From positions 1 to 47,999 of the IMG/VR virus record IMGVR_UViG_3300012096_000003: a stretch of DNA of 47,999 bases; one strand, written 5' to 3'. Below the pieces are notes generated by a model. That model was not told where the DNA came from and made no database searches. It saw only the letters and a list, made by a program, of their open reading frames with translations. A program made the position numbers and the translations under genes. This DNA comes from a virus. This document shows, in pieces, positions 1 through 9,653 of the stretch; the first letter of the stretch is position 1, and each line of letters starts with the position of its first letter.

Positions 1-123
1 CCTGCTGAATGAACATGAGAAGCTGACGCTGCAGCGCGCCGATGCCTCGATCACGACCGGTATTTCATCGGCAACCAACGATCTGACCGCAATGGCGCGC
101 GGCGGCATCACCTCCGGCCCGGC
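1..123. repeat. Terminal direct repeat, left copy
   Basis: These 123 bases are identical to 47877-47999. The reading frame of the gene at 47404 continues without a break into the gene at the window start when the two copies are merged. This is what a circular assembly with a k-mer overlap gives. A true packaged terminal repeat is less likely, because the repeat lies inside a coding region and is very short. Confidence 0.95.
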
Positions 124-2452
124 CTGGGAGGCCGCGAGCGCCAAGGTGGCGGCGCTGACCCAGCAGAAGGTCAACAATCCGAGGCTGGCCTATCCGCCGG
201 AGCAGGCGGCCTTCGATATGCAGCAGCTCGACGGCAACCTGAAGGCCAACGGGTTCCTGTATCACATCGATCAGGTCTACAAGAGCCAGGACCCGGAGAC
301 TGGCGGTGCCAAGGGCGCGCTCGAGCAGGCCAAGAGCATCCTCACCGATCCCTCGATCAAGCTCTCCGAGGCCCAGCGCGAGCAGTTCTACCACAAGGCG
401 GTCGGCGAGATCAGGGCGAACGAGGCGATCCGCAAGCAGGATCTGGGCGAGGCGCGGGCCTCCTTCAACGAAATCAGCCTGATCAGCGCCGCCGGCGGCA
501 AGGTCACGCCCGATATGGTCGAGAACGTCGCCAGCGGCTTCCGCGCGGCGGGCGATCCCGGCGGGGCGGCGCGGGTCTATTCCTCGTTTCTGCGCAAGCC
601 GCTGAACGATGATTTCGGCCGGCAACCGCTGGCCGATCAGACCAAGCAGTTGACCGCGCTGCAGGGCGCCAACGCCGCCGCGTCCGCGCATGCGTTCTTC
701 ACCAACCGCGGCTATACCCCGGAGCAGGCCGCGGGCATCGTCGGCAATCTCGTGCATGAAAGCGGCATGCAGCCGGGGGCGGTGGGGGATAGTGGTACCT
801 CCGGCGGGTTGGCGCAGTTCCATAATGAGCGGCTGACTGCTTTGAAGCAGTTCGCGGCCGACAAAGGCAAGCCGGCGACGGACTTCCAGACCCAGTTGGA
901 GTTCATCGACAAGGAGCTGAATTCGACGGAAGCGCCGACCCGCGCCAAGCTGTTGGCCGCCAAAACCCCGGAACAGGCCGCCGCGGCGTTCATCGATTAC
1001 GAACGTCCGCAGGGCTGGACGCCGCAGAACCCGGCTGGCGGGCTTGGCTACCAGAGCCGTATCGGCCTCGCGCGGCAGGTGTTCGACGGCAAGCCGACCG
1101 ACGCCAGCATGGGGCCGGCCGGCACCGCGTGGCTCGCCGCCAACCGCAAGAGCGCGGTGGACGATGCTGCCACGGCGCAGTGGAAGACGGTGATGACCGA
1201 TTATGCCAAGGACGGCACCCGGCCATCGCTGAAGGCGGTCAACGATATCGTGGTGGCGGCGCGCGCGACCGGCAATGCGGCGCTATTGGATACGATTGGG
1301 GCCGATGCTGACCGAATGGACCTGTCGGGGCAATTCTCGCGTACTTCGCTGCCGGAACAGCATGCCACGCTGACCTCGATGGAGACGGCGGCGGCCGGCG
1401 GCCAGTTGTCGCCGGGCTCGGCATCGGTATTGAAGGACCTGCAGAAGCGCAATCAGGTCATCACCAAGGGCCTAGACGACAATCCGATCGCGACCACGGT
1501 GACGAATTTCCCGGACAAGCTGAAGCCGCCGGCACCGCTGGACTTCTCCTCGGACCAGGCGCTCGCGGCCGGTCTGAAAACGCGCGGCCAGATCGCAGCA
1601 TTTGCCTCGCAGAACTGGCAAGTCCCGCCGGTCGCGGCGCTCGACGCCGCCGATGTTCAGCAGATGCAGGCCCAGCTCGCCAATCCCGACCCAGCCGTGA
1701 AGGGCAAAATCTTCAATGCGCTATCGCAGCTTCCGGAGGATACACGGAATGCGACACTGGCCAAGATCGGCTCCGGCCGCCCCGATCTGATGGTAGGCGT
1801 GGCCGCGGGCAGCATGATGCATGCCGCGCCAGATGTCGCCTCCAGCATCATCCGCGGGCAGGCGGCGATCGCGATGGACAAGGGATATCTGCCGGCGAAG
1901 GGGGCCGAGGCCGCCGCGGCCCTTGATACCGAGTTCGACAAGCATGTCCCGGCTTCGACCTTCTCGCTGGCGGCGCGTACCGATGCGTCCGGTCCCTATG
2001 CGGTGGCACAGGGCATGGTGAAGGCGCGCTATGCCGACCTCTCGGCGCAGTCGGCCGATACGTCCGGGAAATTGAACAGCGACCGGCTGGCGCAGGCGGT
2101 GAACGATGTCACCGGTGGTATCCTCGACCACAATGGCGGCAAGCTGATCGCGCCGGTGCGCGGCATGCCGCAGGCCATCTTCGATCGCACCATGAACGGC
2201 ATCACCGACAATGATCTGGCCGACGTCTCGACGCTCGGGGGCGAGAAGATCGACGCCAATTACCTGCGCAACAATGCCACGCTCGAAAGCGTCGGCGACG
2301 GCCGCTATTTCATCAAGCTGGGCAAGGACCCGCTGCGGCCGGTCTACGCCTATCAGGGCGCCAACAGCGAGGCGCCACAAAAGTTCATGCTGGACCTGCG
2401 CAACCGGCCGCTCGGCGCGCCGGTGGTACCCGTCATGACGGTCCAGCCATGA
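1..2452 (+). CDS. Large ejection/internal virion protein with tail-lysozyme domain (C-terminal part; gene begins at 47404)
   Basis: This is the 3' part of a gene that starts at 47404 and crosses the circular join; the merged product is about 974 residues. Around residues 387-520 there is a phage tail-lysozyme-like domain. It starts with a helix containing FFTNRGYTPEQAAGIVGN, followed by LVHESGMQPGA (likely catalytic Glu near residue 411) and GGLAQFHNERL. The rest is Ala/Gln-rich and helical, as in proteins ejected with the genome. It probably opens peptidoglycan during DNA entry. Its stop overlaps the next start (ATGA at 2449). An annotation of the linear window would call only 92-2452, but codons are open in frame from base 2. 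The role is inferred from the domain and from the order after the tail genes. Confidence 0.85.
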   Translation, partial: LLNEHEKLTLQRADASITTGISSATNDLTAMARGGITSGPAWEAASAKVAALTQQKVNNPRLAYPPEQAAFDMQQLDGNLKANGFLYHIDQVYKSQDPETGGAKGALEQAKSILTDPSIKLSEAQREQFYHKAVGEIRANEAIRKQDLGEARASFNEISLISAAGGKVTPDMVENVASGFRAAGDPGGAARVYSSFLRKPLNDDFGRQPLADQTKQLTALQGANAAASAHAFFTNRGYTPEQAAGIVGNLVHESGMQPGAVGDSGTSGGLAQFHNERLTALKQFAADKGKPATDFQTQLEFIDKELNSTEAPTRAKLLAAKTPEQAAAAFIDYERPQGWTPQNPAGGLGYQSRIGLARQVFDGKPTDASMGPAGTAWLAANRKSAVDDAATAQWKTVMTDYAKDGTRPSLKAVNDIVVAARATGNAALLDTIGADADRMDLSGQFSRTSLPEQHATLTSMETAAAGGQLSPGSASVLKDLQKRNQVITKGLDDNPIATTVTNFPDKLKPPAPLDFSSDQALAAGLKTRGQIAAFASQNWQVPPVAALDAADVQQMQAQLANPDPAVKGKIFNALSQLPEDTRNATLAKIGSGRPDLMVGVAAGSMMHAAPDVASSIIRGQAAIAMDKGYLPAKGAEAAAALDTEFDKHVPASTFSLAARTDASGPYAVAQGMVKARYADLSAQSADTSGKLNSDRLAQAVNDVTGGILDHNGGKLIAPVRGMPQAIFDRTMNGITDNDLADVSTLGGEKIDANYLRNNATLESVGDGRYFIKLGKDPLRPVYAYQGANSEAPQKFMLDLRNRPLGAPVVPVMTVQP

Positions 2453-4164
2453 GTTTCCTCGATCTCTACCAGGGGAATCAGGATCAGGCGGCGAGGATGC
2501 AGCCGAATGAGGGCACGCGGCTGCCGACCGGGTTCGATGAGAATTTCAGCGCGGCCTGGAGCGATGGAAGACTGTTCAGCCAGTCGATTGCCAAGCTCAA
2601 TGCGCGGGCCTCGGCACTCGACGACTATGCCGATGAGGTCAAGCGCCAGACCGGCGGCGATCTGACGGAGGATTTGGCTCCAAAAGAAGGTGGCGTGCCG
2701 CTGGATTACGATGCCATCAATGCCAAGGTGGCGGCGCTGAAGGCGAAAAATCAGGCGTTCACAATCGATCCGCTATCCGACGAGGAGATCGATAGACGCG
2801 CGCTCGCCAAAGCCCAGGCTGCACACCGCACCTATGAGACGCTGCAGACGGGCGAGAAGACCTGGGGCGGCTCGTTCGGCACCGGGCTTGGCAGCGCGGC
2901 GGCGTCGGCGGCGGATCCGATCAATATCGTGGCGCTTGGCGTGGCGCCGGAGGCGGCGGGCATCAGCATCGTGGCTTCGGCGCTGCGCTGGGGCGCGCTT
3001 GCGGGGCTGTCGCAGGCTGCGATCGAGTTCTCCAGCGATCAGTTCAAGGAGCAGGTGCAGCCCGGCTACACCGAGAGCGGGGCGCCCATCCGCGAGATCG
3101 GCGGGGCCTTCATCAGCGGTGCGGTGCTCAGCGGCAGCGTCAAGGCACTCGGCAACGCCTGGACCCGCGTCAAGACTGGCGCTTGGCCAACCTCGGTGCG
3201 CGATGCCGGCAACGTCATTGAGAGCGAGGCGAACGTCGCTAATACCAACCCGTTTCCGGGGGCGGAAGGCGAGGTCGCGCACCACGAGGCGCTGGTCAAA
3301 ACGATCGACGATATTTTGGCGGGGCGGCCGGTCCAGATCGACGGTATTATCACGCCTGAATTTCTAGATCGCTCGCGGATGATGGTTCAAAGCCTTCAGG
3401 CTAATGAGCCGATGAGGTTGCCTGTCATCAATCGTCGCGCGATCGAGCTTGTCGCAGAGCAGGACAAACTCTCCCGCCGCGATGCGGAACTGGCCTCGAA
3501 CCTTGAGACTATGCCGCAGGGCGATATCTCTGCGGCCGACCGGCTCAACCGGCTGCAGGCGGTCGATCAGCAGATTGCGGCGACAGAGGATCTTGCCGAG
3601 AAGCGGAAGCTCGGCGAGCGGCGCGATCAGATCCTGGTCAACACCAACCCGGAAGCCCTGCAGGCTGCCGCCGCACCGATCGAGGCCAGGCGCCAGGCCG
3701 AAGCTGAGCGCGCCTCAATTGCCGCCCGGCTGGACGATATCACCGCGGAACACGCCAATCTGCAGGCCTCCTCGCTGCCTCCGATGGAATTACCGGCGCT
3801 TGGTGCTCGCGAGCGCATTCCGACCGGCCCAAAGGGGCAGTTCGAGATGGATCTGCAGCCAGCGGCGGAAGAGCCCGTCACGCCTAAGGTTGCGGTATCG
3901 AAGGAACCTGCGATCCAGCCGCCACTGCAAACCACGGAGGAAATGACCAAGACCCTGACCGCGCCGGACCACCAGGATGCGATCCGGGCCGATGTCGACC
4001 GTGAACGCGCGCTGGGAGACGTGCAGGTGCCGGGAGTCGATGAGAACGGCAATCACACCATGATCAGCATCGACAAGGCGATGGATGAGGTCGACGCCTA
4101 CAAGCAGGCAGCAGAGCAGATTCAGGCCTGCGCTAATCCGCCAACGGAAGAGAAGGCTTCGTAA
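2449..4164 (+). CDS. Probable internal virion/ejection protein, 571 aa
   Basis: The gene is translationally coupled to the lysozyme-domain protein (ATGA overlap) and to the next gene (TAATG at 4164). Roughly residues 145-245 hold a Gly/Ala-rich hydrophobic stretch (GTGLGSAAASAADPINIVAL; ISIVASALRWGALAGLSQAA) that could insert in a membrane. The C-terminal half is charged, helical and Gln/Glu/Ala-rich, with coiled-coil character. No enzymatic motif is visible. Its place between two other very large virion-type proteins and its composition suggest an ejected core protein, comparable in position to T7 gp15/gp16. That role is inference. It could also be a structural tail-interior protein. Confidence 0.7.
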   Translation: MSFLDLYQGNQDQAARMQPNEGTRLPTGFDENFSAAWSDGRLFSQSIAKLNARASALDDYADEVKRQTGGDLTEDLAPKEGGVPLDYDAINAKVAALKAKNQAFTIDPLSDEEIDRRALAKAQAAHRTYETLQTGEKTWGGSFGTGLGSAAASAADPINIVALGVAPEAAGISIVASALRWGALAGLSQAAIEFSSDQFKEQVQPGYTESGAPIREIGGAFISGAVLSGSVKALGNAWTRVKTGAWPTSVRDAGNVIESEANVANTNPFPGAEGEVAHHEALVKTIDDILAGRPVQIDGIITPEFLDRSRMMVQSLQANEPMRLPVINRRAIELVAEQDKLSRRDAELASNLETMPQGDISAADRLNRLQAVDQQIAATEDLAEKRKLGERRDQILVNTNPEALQAAAAPIEARRQAEAERASIAARLDDITAEHANLQASSLPPMELPALGARERIPTGPKGQFEMDLQPAAEEPVTPKVAVSKEPAIQPPLQTTEEMTKTLTAPDHQDAIRADVDRERALGDVQVPGVDENGNHTMISIDKAMDEVDAYKQAAEQIQACANPPTEEKAS

Positions 4165-6584
4165 TGGCAACCGTGATGGAGTGTATCGAAAAAATGGTGG
4201 CGGCGAAACAGATCAGCCGCGCCATCGCCGATGAAGCAATCGAGACCTTCAAGCGCAGCAAGGCCGAATATTCCTATGCGCGCGGGCCCGCCAGTGCAGA
4301 TGCGGCGGCGGCCCAGGTCGTTGCGAAATCGATGAGCGACAAGGCGGCCGAGAAGCAGATTTCCATCGCGGCAAGTGTCAAGACATGGCGTGCGCTGGAA
4401 GCACGCACCGATATTGCCGGGAAGAACATCAACGAATCCGTGATGGCGACGCTAACCAAAACGGCGCGCGGCGATGATGTGCGGGGCGAGAATATCGATT
4501 ACAAGGGAAAGGCGGTCAAGGACTGGCTGTTCGGCATGCTCGGCCCCGAGATCGAGAAGTTCAAGCCGGGGTTTTTCGCCAATCAGAAATTGATCACCAG
4601 CGCCGAGAACTTCATCAAGGAACGGTTCGGCATCGATACCGGCGATACGCTGGCAAAAGCCGTCTCGAATGGATTTCAGAAGGTGATCGACGAGGGCTCG
4701 GCGCGTGCGAAGGCTGCGGGCAAGATATTTTCCGAATTGGAAGACTGGCGCCTGCCACAGCATTGGTCACCATCGCGCGTCGCGCAATTCAGCCAGGATG
4801 AATATGTCCGAGATCATCTCAACGAGATTGCGACCGGCGGCCTAAAGCTGTTCGACAAGGAGACCAACCGCTATGCAACCGCGCCGCAATATTCGGAGAT
4901 GCTGAAAAAGGCGTGGTCCGACATCAAGACACAAGGCGGCGACGACGGGCCATTCTCCAAGAACATGCGCACCTTCGAATTCCAGCCGGGCGCAGAAGGC
5001 GCGGCGTCATGGCTGAAGCTGCAGGGCAAATACGGCATTGGCAACGAGATCATCGGCGCGGTTGATCAGCACGTCAACAACATGGCACGCACAATCGCCA
5101 TGCATGAGATTTACGGCCCCAATCCGGATGCGACCTTCAAGGCGCTGATGCGCAAGGTGAACGAAGGGCCGGGCTCGTCACTGGTGCGGGGCACGCGCTG
5201 GCTCGACAGCCCGCGGGCGCTGCAGCTCACCTATGACAATCTCGCAGGCCGCGGTCATCCCATCGCCAACGAGTTCTGGGCGCGGTTCTGGTCCGGTGCG
5301 CGCGAGGTGGTCGGCGTGGCGAGCTTGCGCAATCTGCCGATCACGATCATCCCCGGCGATACCGCGATGTCGTTCCTGTCGGCCAATTTCAACGGCATGT
5401 CTGGGCTGGATATTCTGTCCCATGTTTTTGACGGCAAGATGACCCGAGAGGTTGCGCAGCATTTGCAGGTCAGCGCTGGCGGCTATGGCGATTTCATCAA
5501 CAACAACGTGCGGAAATATGAGGATCAGCTCAACGTCTCCGGCATGGTCCGCAAGGTGTCGCGCCAGATCGTCAAGGCGACCGGCGCCGACTGGTGGACG
5601 ACGAACGGGCGCTTGGGGGCCCAGATCTCCTATCTGCATATGCTGCAGGGGGAAAGTGGTAAAGCTTTCGCCGATATCGATCCCGCCTTGCGCGACAATT
5701 TCCTCGCCCGCTACGGCTTTACCTCCGATGAATGGAACCGGATGCGGGGCCAACAGCCATGGATCGCGCGCAACGGCGCCAAATACATGGATGTGACGGA
5801 GATGGAGCGGCCACTCTCCGAGCGGCTGATGGCGGCGATCAAGGAGCAATCCGCCTTTGCCTTCCACCAGCCCGATGCGCGCACCCAGGCAATCATGCGG
5901 GGCGGGGCGCAGGCCGGTTCCGTGGGCGGAGAGCTGCAATTGATGCTCGGCCAATACAAGCAGTTCACCATGGAGCGCATGACGACCCACCTGATGCGGG
6001 TTCTGACCGATGGGCCGATCGAGAACCGGGTGGCACGCGGGTTGGCCTTTACGGCTCTCAGCATGGCGGCAGGCGCGGTCAGCCTGCAGGCGGCTGCCGT
6101 GGTTGGCGGCAAGGACCCGATGGACATGAAAAGCCCGAAGTTCTGGACCGAGGCATTCGCCAGGGGCGGTGCCGGCGGCATCTATGGCGATATTTTGGGA
6201 GCGGCGCTGCATGGCGACCGCGGGGCGGCCAGCATGGTCGGGCAGATGGCGGGTCCCATTCCAGGCATGGCTGGGGACATCTTTTCTGCCGCGACGTCGC
6301 CGCTCAGACAGGTCCTGGACGAATCAGGCAAGCCCACCAAGAGCACCTTCGCCAAGGAGGCGCTCCAGGGCATCCAACGGCATTCGCCGAGCACCTGGTA
6401 CACCAAGACGGCCGTGGACCGCCTGTTCTGGGATAAGCTGCAGGTGCTGGTCGATCCGAACTACCGGCAATCGTTCCGGCGGGCCGAGCAGAATGCCAAG
6501 AAGAAAAACCAGGGTTTCTGGTGGGGCCCAGGATCCAGCGCTCCTACGCGCGCGCCAGATCTGACAACGGCGGTATCCCACTAG
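4164..6584 (+). CDS. Probable large internal virion/ejection protein, 806 aa
   Basis: The start overlaps the previous stop (TAATG). The product is long and mostly alpha-helical. It has a hydrophobic, Gly/Ala-rich segment around residues 630-660 (ALSMAAGAVSLQAAAVVGGK) and another at 670-715, then a basic C-terminus with FWWGPGSSAPTRAPDL. A large protein with a late membrane-like segment at the end of the tail module is typical of podovirus ejection proteins, which form a trans-envelope conduit. No peptidase or transglycosylase motif was recognised. It is the last gene before a short gap that carries the GTGCGTTGCC element and the tail fibre. Confidence 0.7.
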   Translation: MATVMECIEKMVAAKQISRAIADEAIETFKRSKAEYSYARGPASADAAAAQVVAKSMSDKAAEKQISIAASVKTWRALEARTDIAGKNINESVMATLTKTARGDDVRGENIDYKGKAVKDWLFGMLGPEIEKFKPGFFANQKLITSAENFIKERFGIDTGDTLAKAVSNGFQKVIDEGSARAKAAGKIFSELEDWRLPQHWSPSRVAQFSQDEYVRDHLNEIATGGLKLFDKETNRYATAPQYSEMLKKAWSDIKTQGGDDGPFSKNMRTFEFQPGAEGAASWLKLQGKYGIGNEIIGAVDQHVNNMARTIAMHEIYGPNPDATFKALMRKVNEGPGSSLVRGTRWLDSPRALQLTYDNLAGRGHPIANEFWARFWSGAREVVGVASLRNLPITIIPGDTAMSFLSANFNGMSGLDILSHVFDGKMTREVAQHLQVSAGGYGDFINNNVRKYEDQLNVSGMVRKVSRQIVKATGADWWTTNGRLGAQISYLHMLQGESGKAFADIDPALRDNFLARYGFTSDEWNRMRGQQPWIARNGAKYMDVTEMERPLSERLMAAIKEQSAFAFHQPDARTQAIMRGGAQAGSVGGELQLMLGQYKQFTMERMTTHLMRVLTDGPIENRVARGLAFTALSMAAGAVSLQAAAVVGGKDPMDMKSPKFWTEAFARGGAGGIYGDILGAALHGDRGAASMVGQMAGPIPGMAGDIFSAATSPLRQVLDESGKPTKSTFAKEALQGIQRHSPSTWYTKTAVDRLFWDKLQVLVDPNYRQSFRRAEQNAKKKNQGFWWGPGSSAPTRAPDLTTAVSH

Positions 6585-6587
6585 ACG

Positions 6588-6597
6588 GTGCGTTGCC
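6588..6597 (+). promoter_or_regulatory. GTGCGTTGYC element, copy 1
   Basis: An exact GTGCGTTGCC lies in the 22-bp gap between the 806-aa virion protein and the tail fibre, followed by a C-rich tract (CGACCCTCC). The same 10-mer occurs in the gaps at 10589 and 43895, and with one change at 34478. Its function is unknown; a late-gene control element is a guess. Confidence 0.5.
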
Positions 6598-6606
6598 CGA
6601 CCCTCC

Positions 6607-8364
6607 ATGCCCGGCCCAAATCTGGGCATGAGCCTGACCCGCCGCTTCATCCTCGCTCTTGCCCTGATGGCCGGCCTCACGCCGGTATTTGCGCAAGCTC
6701 CACCGCCGGTTCCAGCGCTTCCGGATGCTGAGAGGCGGACAACCTATAGCATCTCCGGCTCGACCTGTGCCTGCGCGGTCAATTTCGCGATCTATGGCGA
6801 TTCGACCGACGTCCAGAACTGGCTCGAGGTATTCGTTAACGGCGCGCTGGTCACCTCGGCTAACTGGACCATCACCAGTCCGACCGGACCGCTCTCCACC
6901 ATCCCGCGCCCGATCACCGATGCGGTGCTGACCTTCAACGCAGCCCAGACCGGCACGGTGCAGATTGTTGGTGCGCGGCGGCCGCGGCGGACCTCGCAGT
7001 TTGCCGAGAACCAGGGCGTTCCGGCCCGCAACCTGAACCAGGTCTTCACCGATGTCATCGCGATGCTTCGCGAGAACTGGGACAAGACCAACGATGTCAC
7101 CGGCCGCGCCGTGCTCGCCCCCCCGGGCGAGACGCTCAACCTGCTGCCGATCGCAGCCAACCGTTCCAGTCATGGCGCCTGCTTCGATAGCGGCGGCAAT
7201 CTGACTTCCTGCGTATCGATCCCGAGTTCGACTTTTGCCGCCGGCAACGGCATCACCTTCACCGGTGTTGGCCCGACCACGATCAAGGTAAATCTGGCCG
7301 CCGGCTCCAACGTTACGCTCAGCGGCACGAATCCCATCACGATCAACGTCCCGCTAGCTGCCGGCTCTGGTATCGCGCTCACGGGATCGAACCCACTCAC
7401 GATCTCCACCGTTCCTTCGGCCCAGTCGCCTCAGCTCGGCGTCATCCCGACGACATCGCCAATCACGGTCACGATCGCATCGCCTGCGGTTTTCACCTGG
7501 GCAAATCATGGCCTTTTGGCCAATTCGACGGTCTACTTTTGCACGACGGGCGCACTCCCGACAGGTCTTACCGCATGCAATAGCAATGCCTCCGGCCTCA
7601 TCAATGATCCAACACTCTGCTATGTCGTCGGTTCTTCGATCACTCTGAATACCTTTCAGTGCGCCACCTCTATCGCGAATGCCAACGCGGGCACCTCCAT
7701 CAATACAACCGGAGCGCAATCCGGAACCCATACGGCCTTCGCTAACTATTTCGCCTGCGCAGGCTGTATTGGCGAATACAAATTCCATCTGACGTTGACA
7801 AATAATGCCAACGTCACGACAGCCGTAAACACGATCTATAATTCGCTCAGTTTGTCTGCCGGCGTATGGGAAGTAGGGGGAACTACCGGAATAGTTGGTA
7901 CAGGTGGGGCCACGGTTTGCGCCGATACCCACGCGAGCTATGGCATCGGCATCAGCAGCATCGCAACCGCGCCATTCGGCGGCTCGCTAGGTTATCACAT
8001 CACCTCGAACAATTCCAATTGCATGCTGTTCACGTTGGACAGTAGTCAGATCGTGGTACCGAGCCCAGGCCCAAGCACAATTAACTTTGTAGGTCTGCCG
8101 GACTTCTCCGGCGGTACTGCAACCCTGTATGGCGTGGCACACGCGAAGCGAATGTATCGAAGAAGATATCGGGTGCGTTGCCGAAGTCGCGCATCCTGCC
8201 ATGGTTCTGCCCGAATGGAGGCGAGCCGGCATGACCATCAATTTCCCGAAGTTTGCCGATGCCTTGAAACGCCTCTGGCCGAACAGCGACGTCACAATCA
8301 AAGGATTGGGCGCCGGCATCATCGCCGCAGCCCCGACCGTGTTTCCGAAATACGGCTGGGATGA
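6607..8364 (+). CDS. Tail fibre with T7-like head-binding domain and signal-peptide-like N-terminus; 3' end probably frame-shifted
   Basis: Residues from about 35 to 150 resemble the virion-binding N-terminus of T7-type tail fibres: a hydrophobic beta-rich section with NWLEVFVNGAL, then LNQVFTDVIAMLRENWDK. The middle holds three similar beta repeats of about 20 residues (e.g. LAAGSNVTLSGTNPITI). A better start may be ATG 6628, which gives MSLTRRFILALALMAGLTPV...FAQ, a textbook Sec signal peptide and odd for a fibre. From about 8150 the frame turns Arg-rich and overlaps the endolysin by 134 bp. The -1 frame there gives a sensible tail, with its TGA at 8232-8234 overlapping the endolysin ATG (ATGA). 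The true end is therefore probably 8234, reached after a sequencing indel or a frameshift. Confidence 0.75.
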   Translation: MPGPNLGMSLTRRFILALALMAGLTPVFAQAPPPVPALPDAERRTTYSISGSTCACAVNFAIYGDSTDVQNWLEVFVNGALVTSANWTITSPTGPLSTIPRPITDAVLTFNAAQTGTVQIVGARRPRRTSQFAENQGVPARNLNQVFTDVIAMLRENWDKTNDVTGRAVLAPPGETLNLLPIAANRSSHGACFDSGGNLTSCVSIPSSTFAAGNGITFTGVGPTTIKVNLAAGSNVTLSGTNPITINVPLAAGSGIALTGSNPLTISTVPSAQSPQLGVIPTTSPITVTIASPAVFTWANHGLLANSTVYFCTTGALPTGLTACNSNASGLINDPTLCYVVGSSITLNTFQCATSIANANAGTSINTTGAQSGTHTAFANYFACAGCIGEYKFHLTLTNNANVTTAVNTIYNSLSLSAGVWEVGGTTGIVGTGGATVCADTHASYGIGISSIATAPFGGSLGYHITSNNSNCMLFTLDSSQIVVPSPGPSTINFVGLPDFSGGTATLYGVAHAKRMYRRRYRVRCRSRASCHGSARMEASRHDHQFPEVCRCLETPLAEQRRHNQRIGRRHHRRSPDRVSEIRLG

Positions 8365-8896
8365 CGATCTTCTGGTCTGCCACGCCATGGCGCAATTCTC
8401 GGAAGAGACCGACGCCGGCCGCGAGATGCAGGAGAATATGAATTACAGTGCAGCAAGGCTGCTGCAGATCTTCCCCACGCATTTCAATCATGCGGAAGCG
8501 ATCGCATTTCAGCATCAGCCCCGCCTGATCGCGGATAAGGCCTATGGCGGCCGGATGGGCAATAAGCCGCCACCGTCGGATGATGGCATAAACTGTCGCG
8601 GGCAAGGCCTGTCACAGCTCACGGGAGCCGGAAATTACAAGGAACTGCAATCGCACTATGGGCTACCGGTCTACGACAAGCCGGAGATTCTGCTCGATCC
8701 AAAGTTCGCGCTCGAAATCGGGCTCGCCGATCTGACGATGTGTGGCTGCCTGTCTTACGCCAAGAATGACAATCTAGTCGGCGTATCCTCTATGCTCAAC
8801 GTTGGCCATCTCGTGACCGACCCTCACAAAATAAATGGCTTCGGATTACGCCAACAATGGCTTGGTCTGTGGAAGCACGCGATGGGTGTCCCATGA
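8231..8896 (+). CDS. GH19-like endolysin, 221 aa
   Basis: A cytoplasmic muralytic enzyme of the GH19 (chitinase-like) type is proposed. It has CHAMAQFSEETDAGREM (candidate catalytic Glu58/Glu59), ENMNYSAARLLQIFPTHF, KAYGGRMGN, and CRGQGLSQLTGAGNYKEL, the usual GH19 endolysin signatures in order. The ATG at 8231 was chosen because the family begins close to this point and because it overlaps the tail-fibre stop in the alternative frame. The frame is open upstream to 8129, but that part looks like a shadow. No signal peptide is visible, so release should depend on the holin nearby. Its TGA overlaps the next start at 8893 (ATGA). Confidence 0.88.
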   Translation: MTINFPKFADALKRLWPNSDVTIKGLGAGIIAAAPTVFPKYGWDDDLLVCHAMAQFSEETDAGREMQENMNYSAARLLQIFPTHFNHAEAIAFQHQPRLIADKAYGGRMGNKPPPSDDGINCRGQGLSQLTGAGNYKELQSHYGLPVYDKPEILLDPKFALEIGLADLTMCGCLSYAKNDNLVGVSSMLNVGHLVTDPHKINGFGLRQQWLGLWKHAMGVP

Positions 8897-9090
8897 TCGG
8901 TTGGCACATCTTCTCGACCGTCTGCATGATCCTCTATCCTGAGCAGTGCTACACGAAAGTGATGCCTATAGCCTACGCAACACAGCATCAATGTCTCGTC
9001 GTTCTTGCGGACCCATGGAATCACATCCGCGAATTGCCGCTGATAGTCGAGGGATCGCGCTCCATCAAACTCGGATGCAAAACTCAATGA
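8893..9090 (+). CDS. Small unknown protein of the lysis region, 65 aa
   Basis: It starts with an ATGA overlap on the endolysin stop and ends with an ATGA overlap on the next gene. The product has a hydrophobic N-terminus (MIGWHIFSTVCMILYPEQCY) and three or four Cys residues. It belongs to no family I can name. The tight coupling in a lysis cassette suggests a part in lysis or in host surface interaction, without direct evidence. Confidence 0.7.
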   Translation: MIGWHIFSTVCMILYPEQCYTKVMPIAYATQHQCLVVLADPWNHIRELPLIVEGSRSIKLGCKTQ

Positions 9091-9305
9091 CCATCGTGTG
9101 GACCGCATGGCTGTGCATTATCGCCGGAAGCTTCGTTTGTTTCGAGGCCTTCGCGCTCAAGACCGACCGCACGACGCTATCTCGTTACGTCTGGACAATA
9201 AGTAAGGCGTGGCCGCCGTTCCCATGGATCGCTGGCGTGCTGACCGGATTTCTCGCCGCGCATTTTTGGTGGGGCGGAATAGTTTGCTTTTCACCTGTTC
9301 AATAG
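9087..9305 (+). CDS. Small membrane protein of the lysis region, 72 aa
   Basis: Two hydrophobic segments are visible: near residues 3-24 (VWTAWLCIIAGSFVCFEAFAL) and 46-68 (WIAGVLTGFLAAHFWWGGIVCF). A short polar stretch with KTDRTTLSRYVW lies between them. It is translationally coupled to the previous gene (ATGA) and sits just ahead of the holin candidate. It could be a second holin, an antiholin, or a membrane accessory protein; the sequence does not decide. Confidence 0.7.
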   Translation: MTIVWTAWLCIIAGSFVCFEAFALKTDRTTLSRYVWTISKAWPPFPWIAGVLTGFLAAHFWWGGIVCFSPVQ

Positions 9306-9317
9306 GAGATATCGAAC

Positions 9318-9653
9318 ATGGCAATTATATCTCAAGATCAGGTTGCTGGTCAGCTCCGGATTATTATTCCGGCGCTGGGAACCATCGTAACTGCATTCGG
9401 CGTGACCTCGGCCCAAGCCGGTAGCTGGACCCAGATTGCGCTCGGCATGGTGGGGCCGCTGTCCTACCTCATCGTAGCAATTTGGTCCTTCATCGCAAAC
9501 TCTCGCGCATCGATCATGGCAGCAGCCGCAAAGCCAGCCGCTCCCGGCGCACCTCTCCCCCAAATTGTTCTTCCCGAATCCGAGGCAGCTCTTGCCAAGC
9601 AGCTACCGAGCAACGTGAACACAACTGCCGATGTGAAAGTGGTGACGAAATGA
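9318..9653 (+). CDS. Holin candidate, 111 aa
   Basis: The ATG follows an AGGAGA ribosome site. Two hydrophobic stretches (LRIIIPALGTIVTAFGV, about residues 13-30, and IALGMVGPLSYLIVAIWSFI, 40-59) are followed by an Ala/Pro-rich soluble tail. Size, topology and position directly after the endolysin fit a holin that permeabilises the inner membrane. The TGA overlaps the next ATG at 9650. Confidence 0.75.
   Translation: MAIISQDQVAGQLRIIIPALGTIVTAFGVTSAQAGSWTQIALGMVGPLSYLIVAIWSFIANSRASIMAAAAKPAAPGAPLPQIVLPESEAALAKQLPSNVNTTADVKVVTK

Noticed and set aside
5178-6212. 344-codon open frame on the - strand
   Set aside because: Antisense shadow of the 806-aa virion protein gene.
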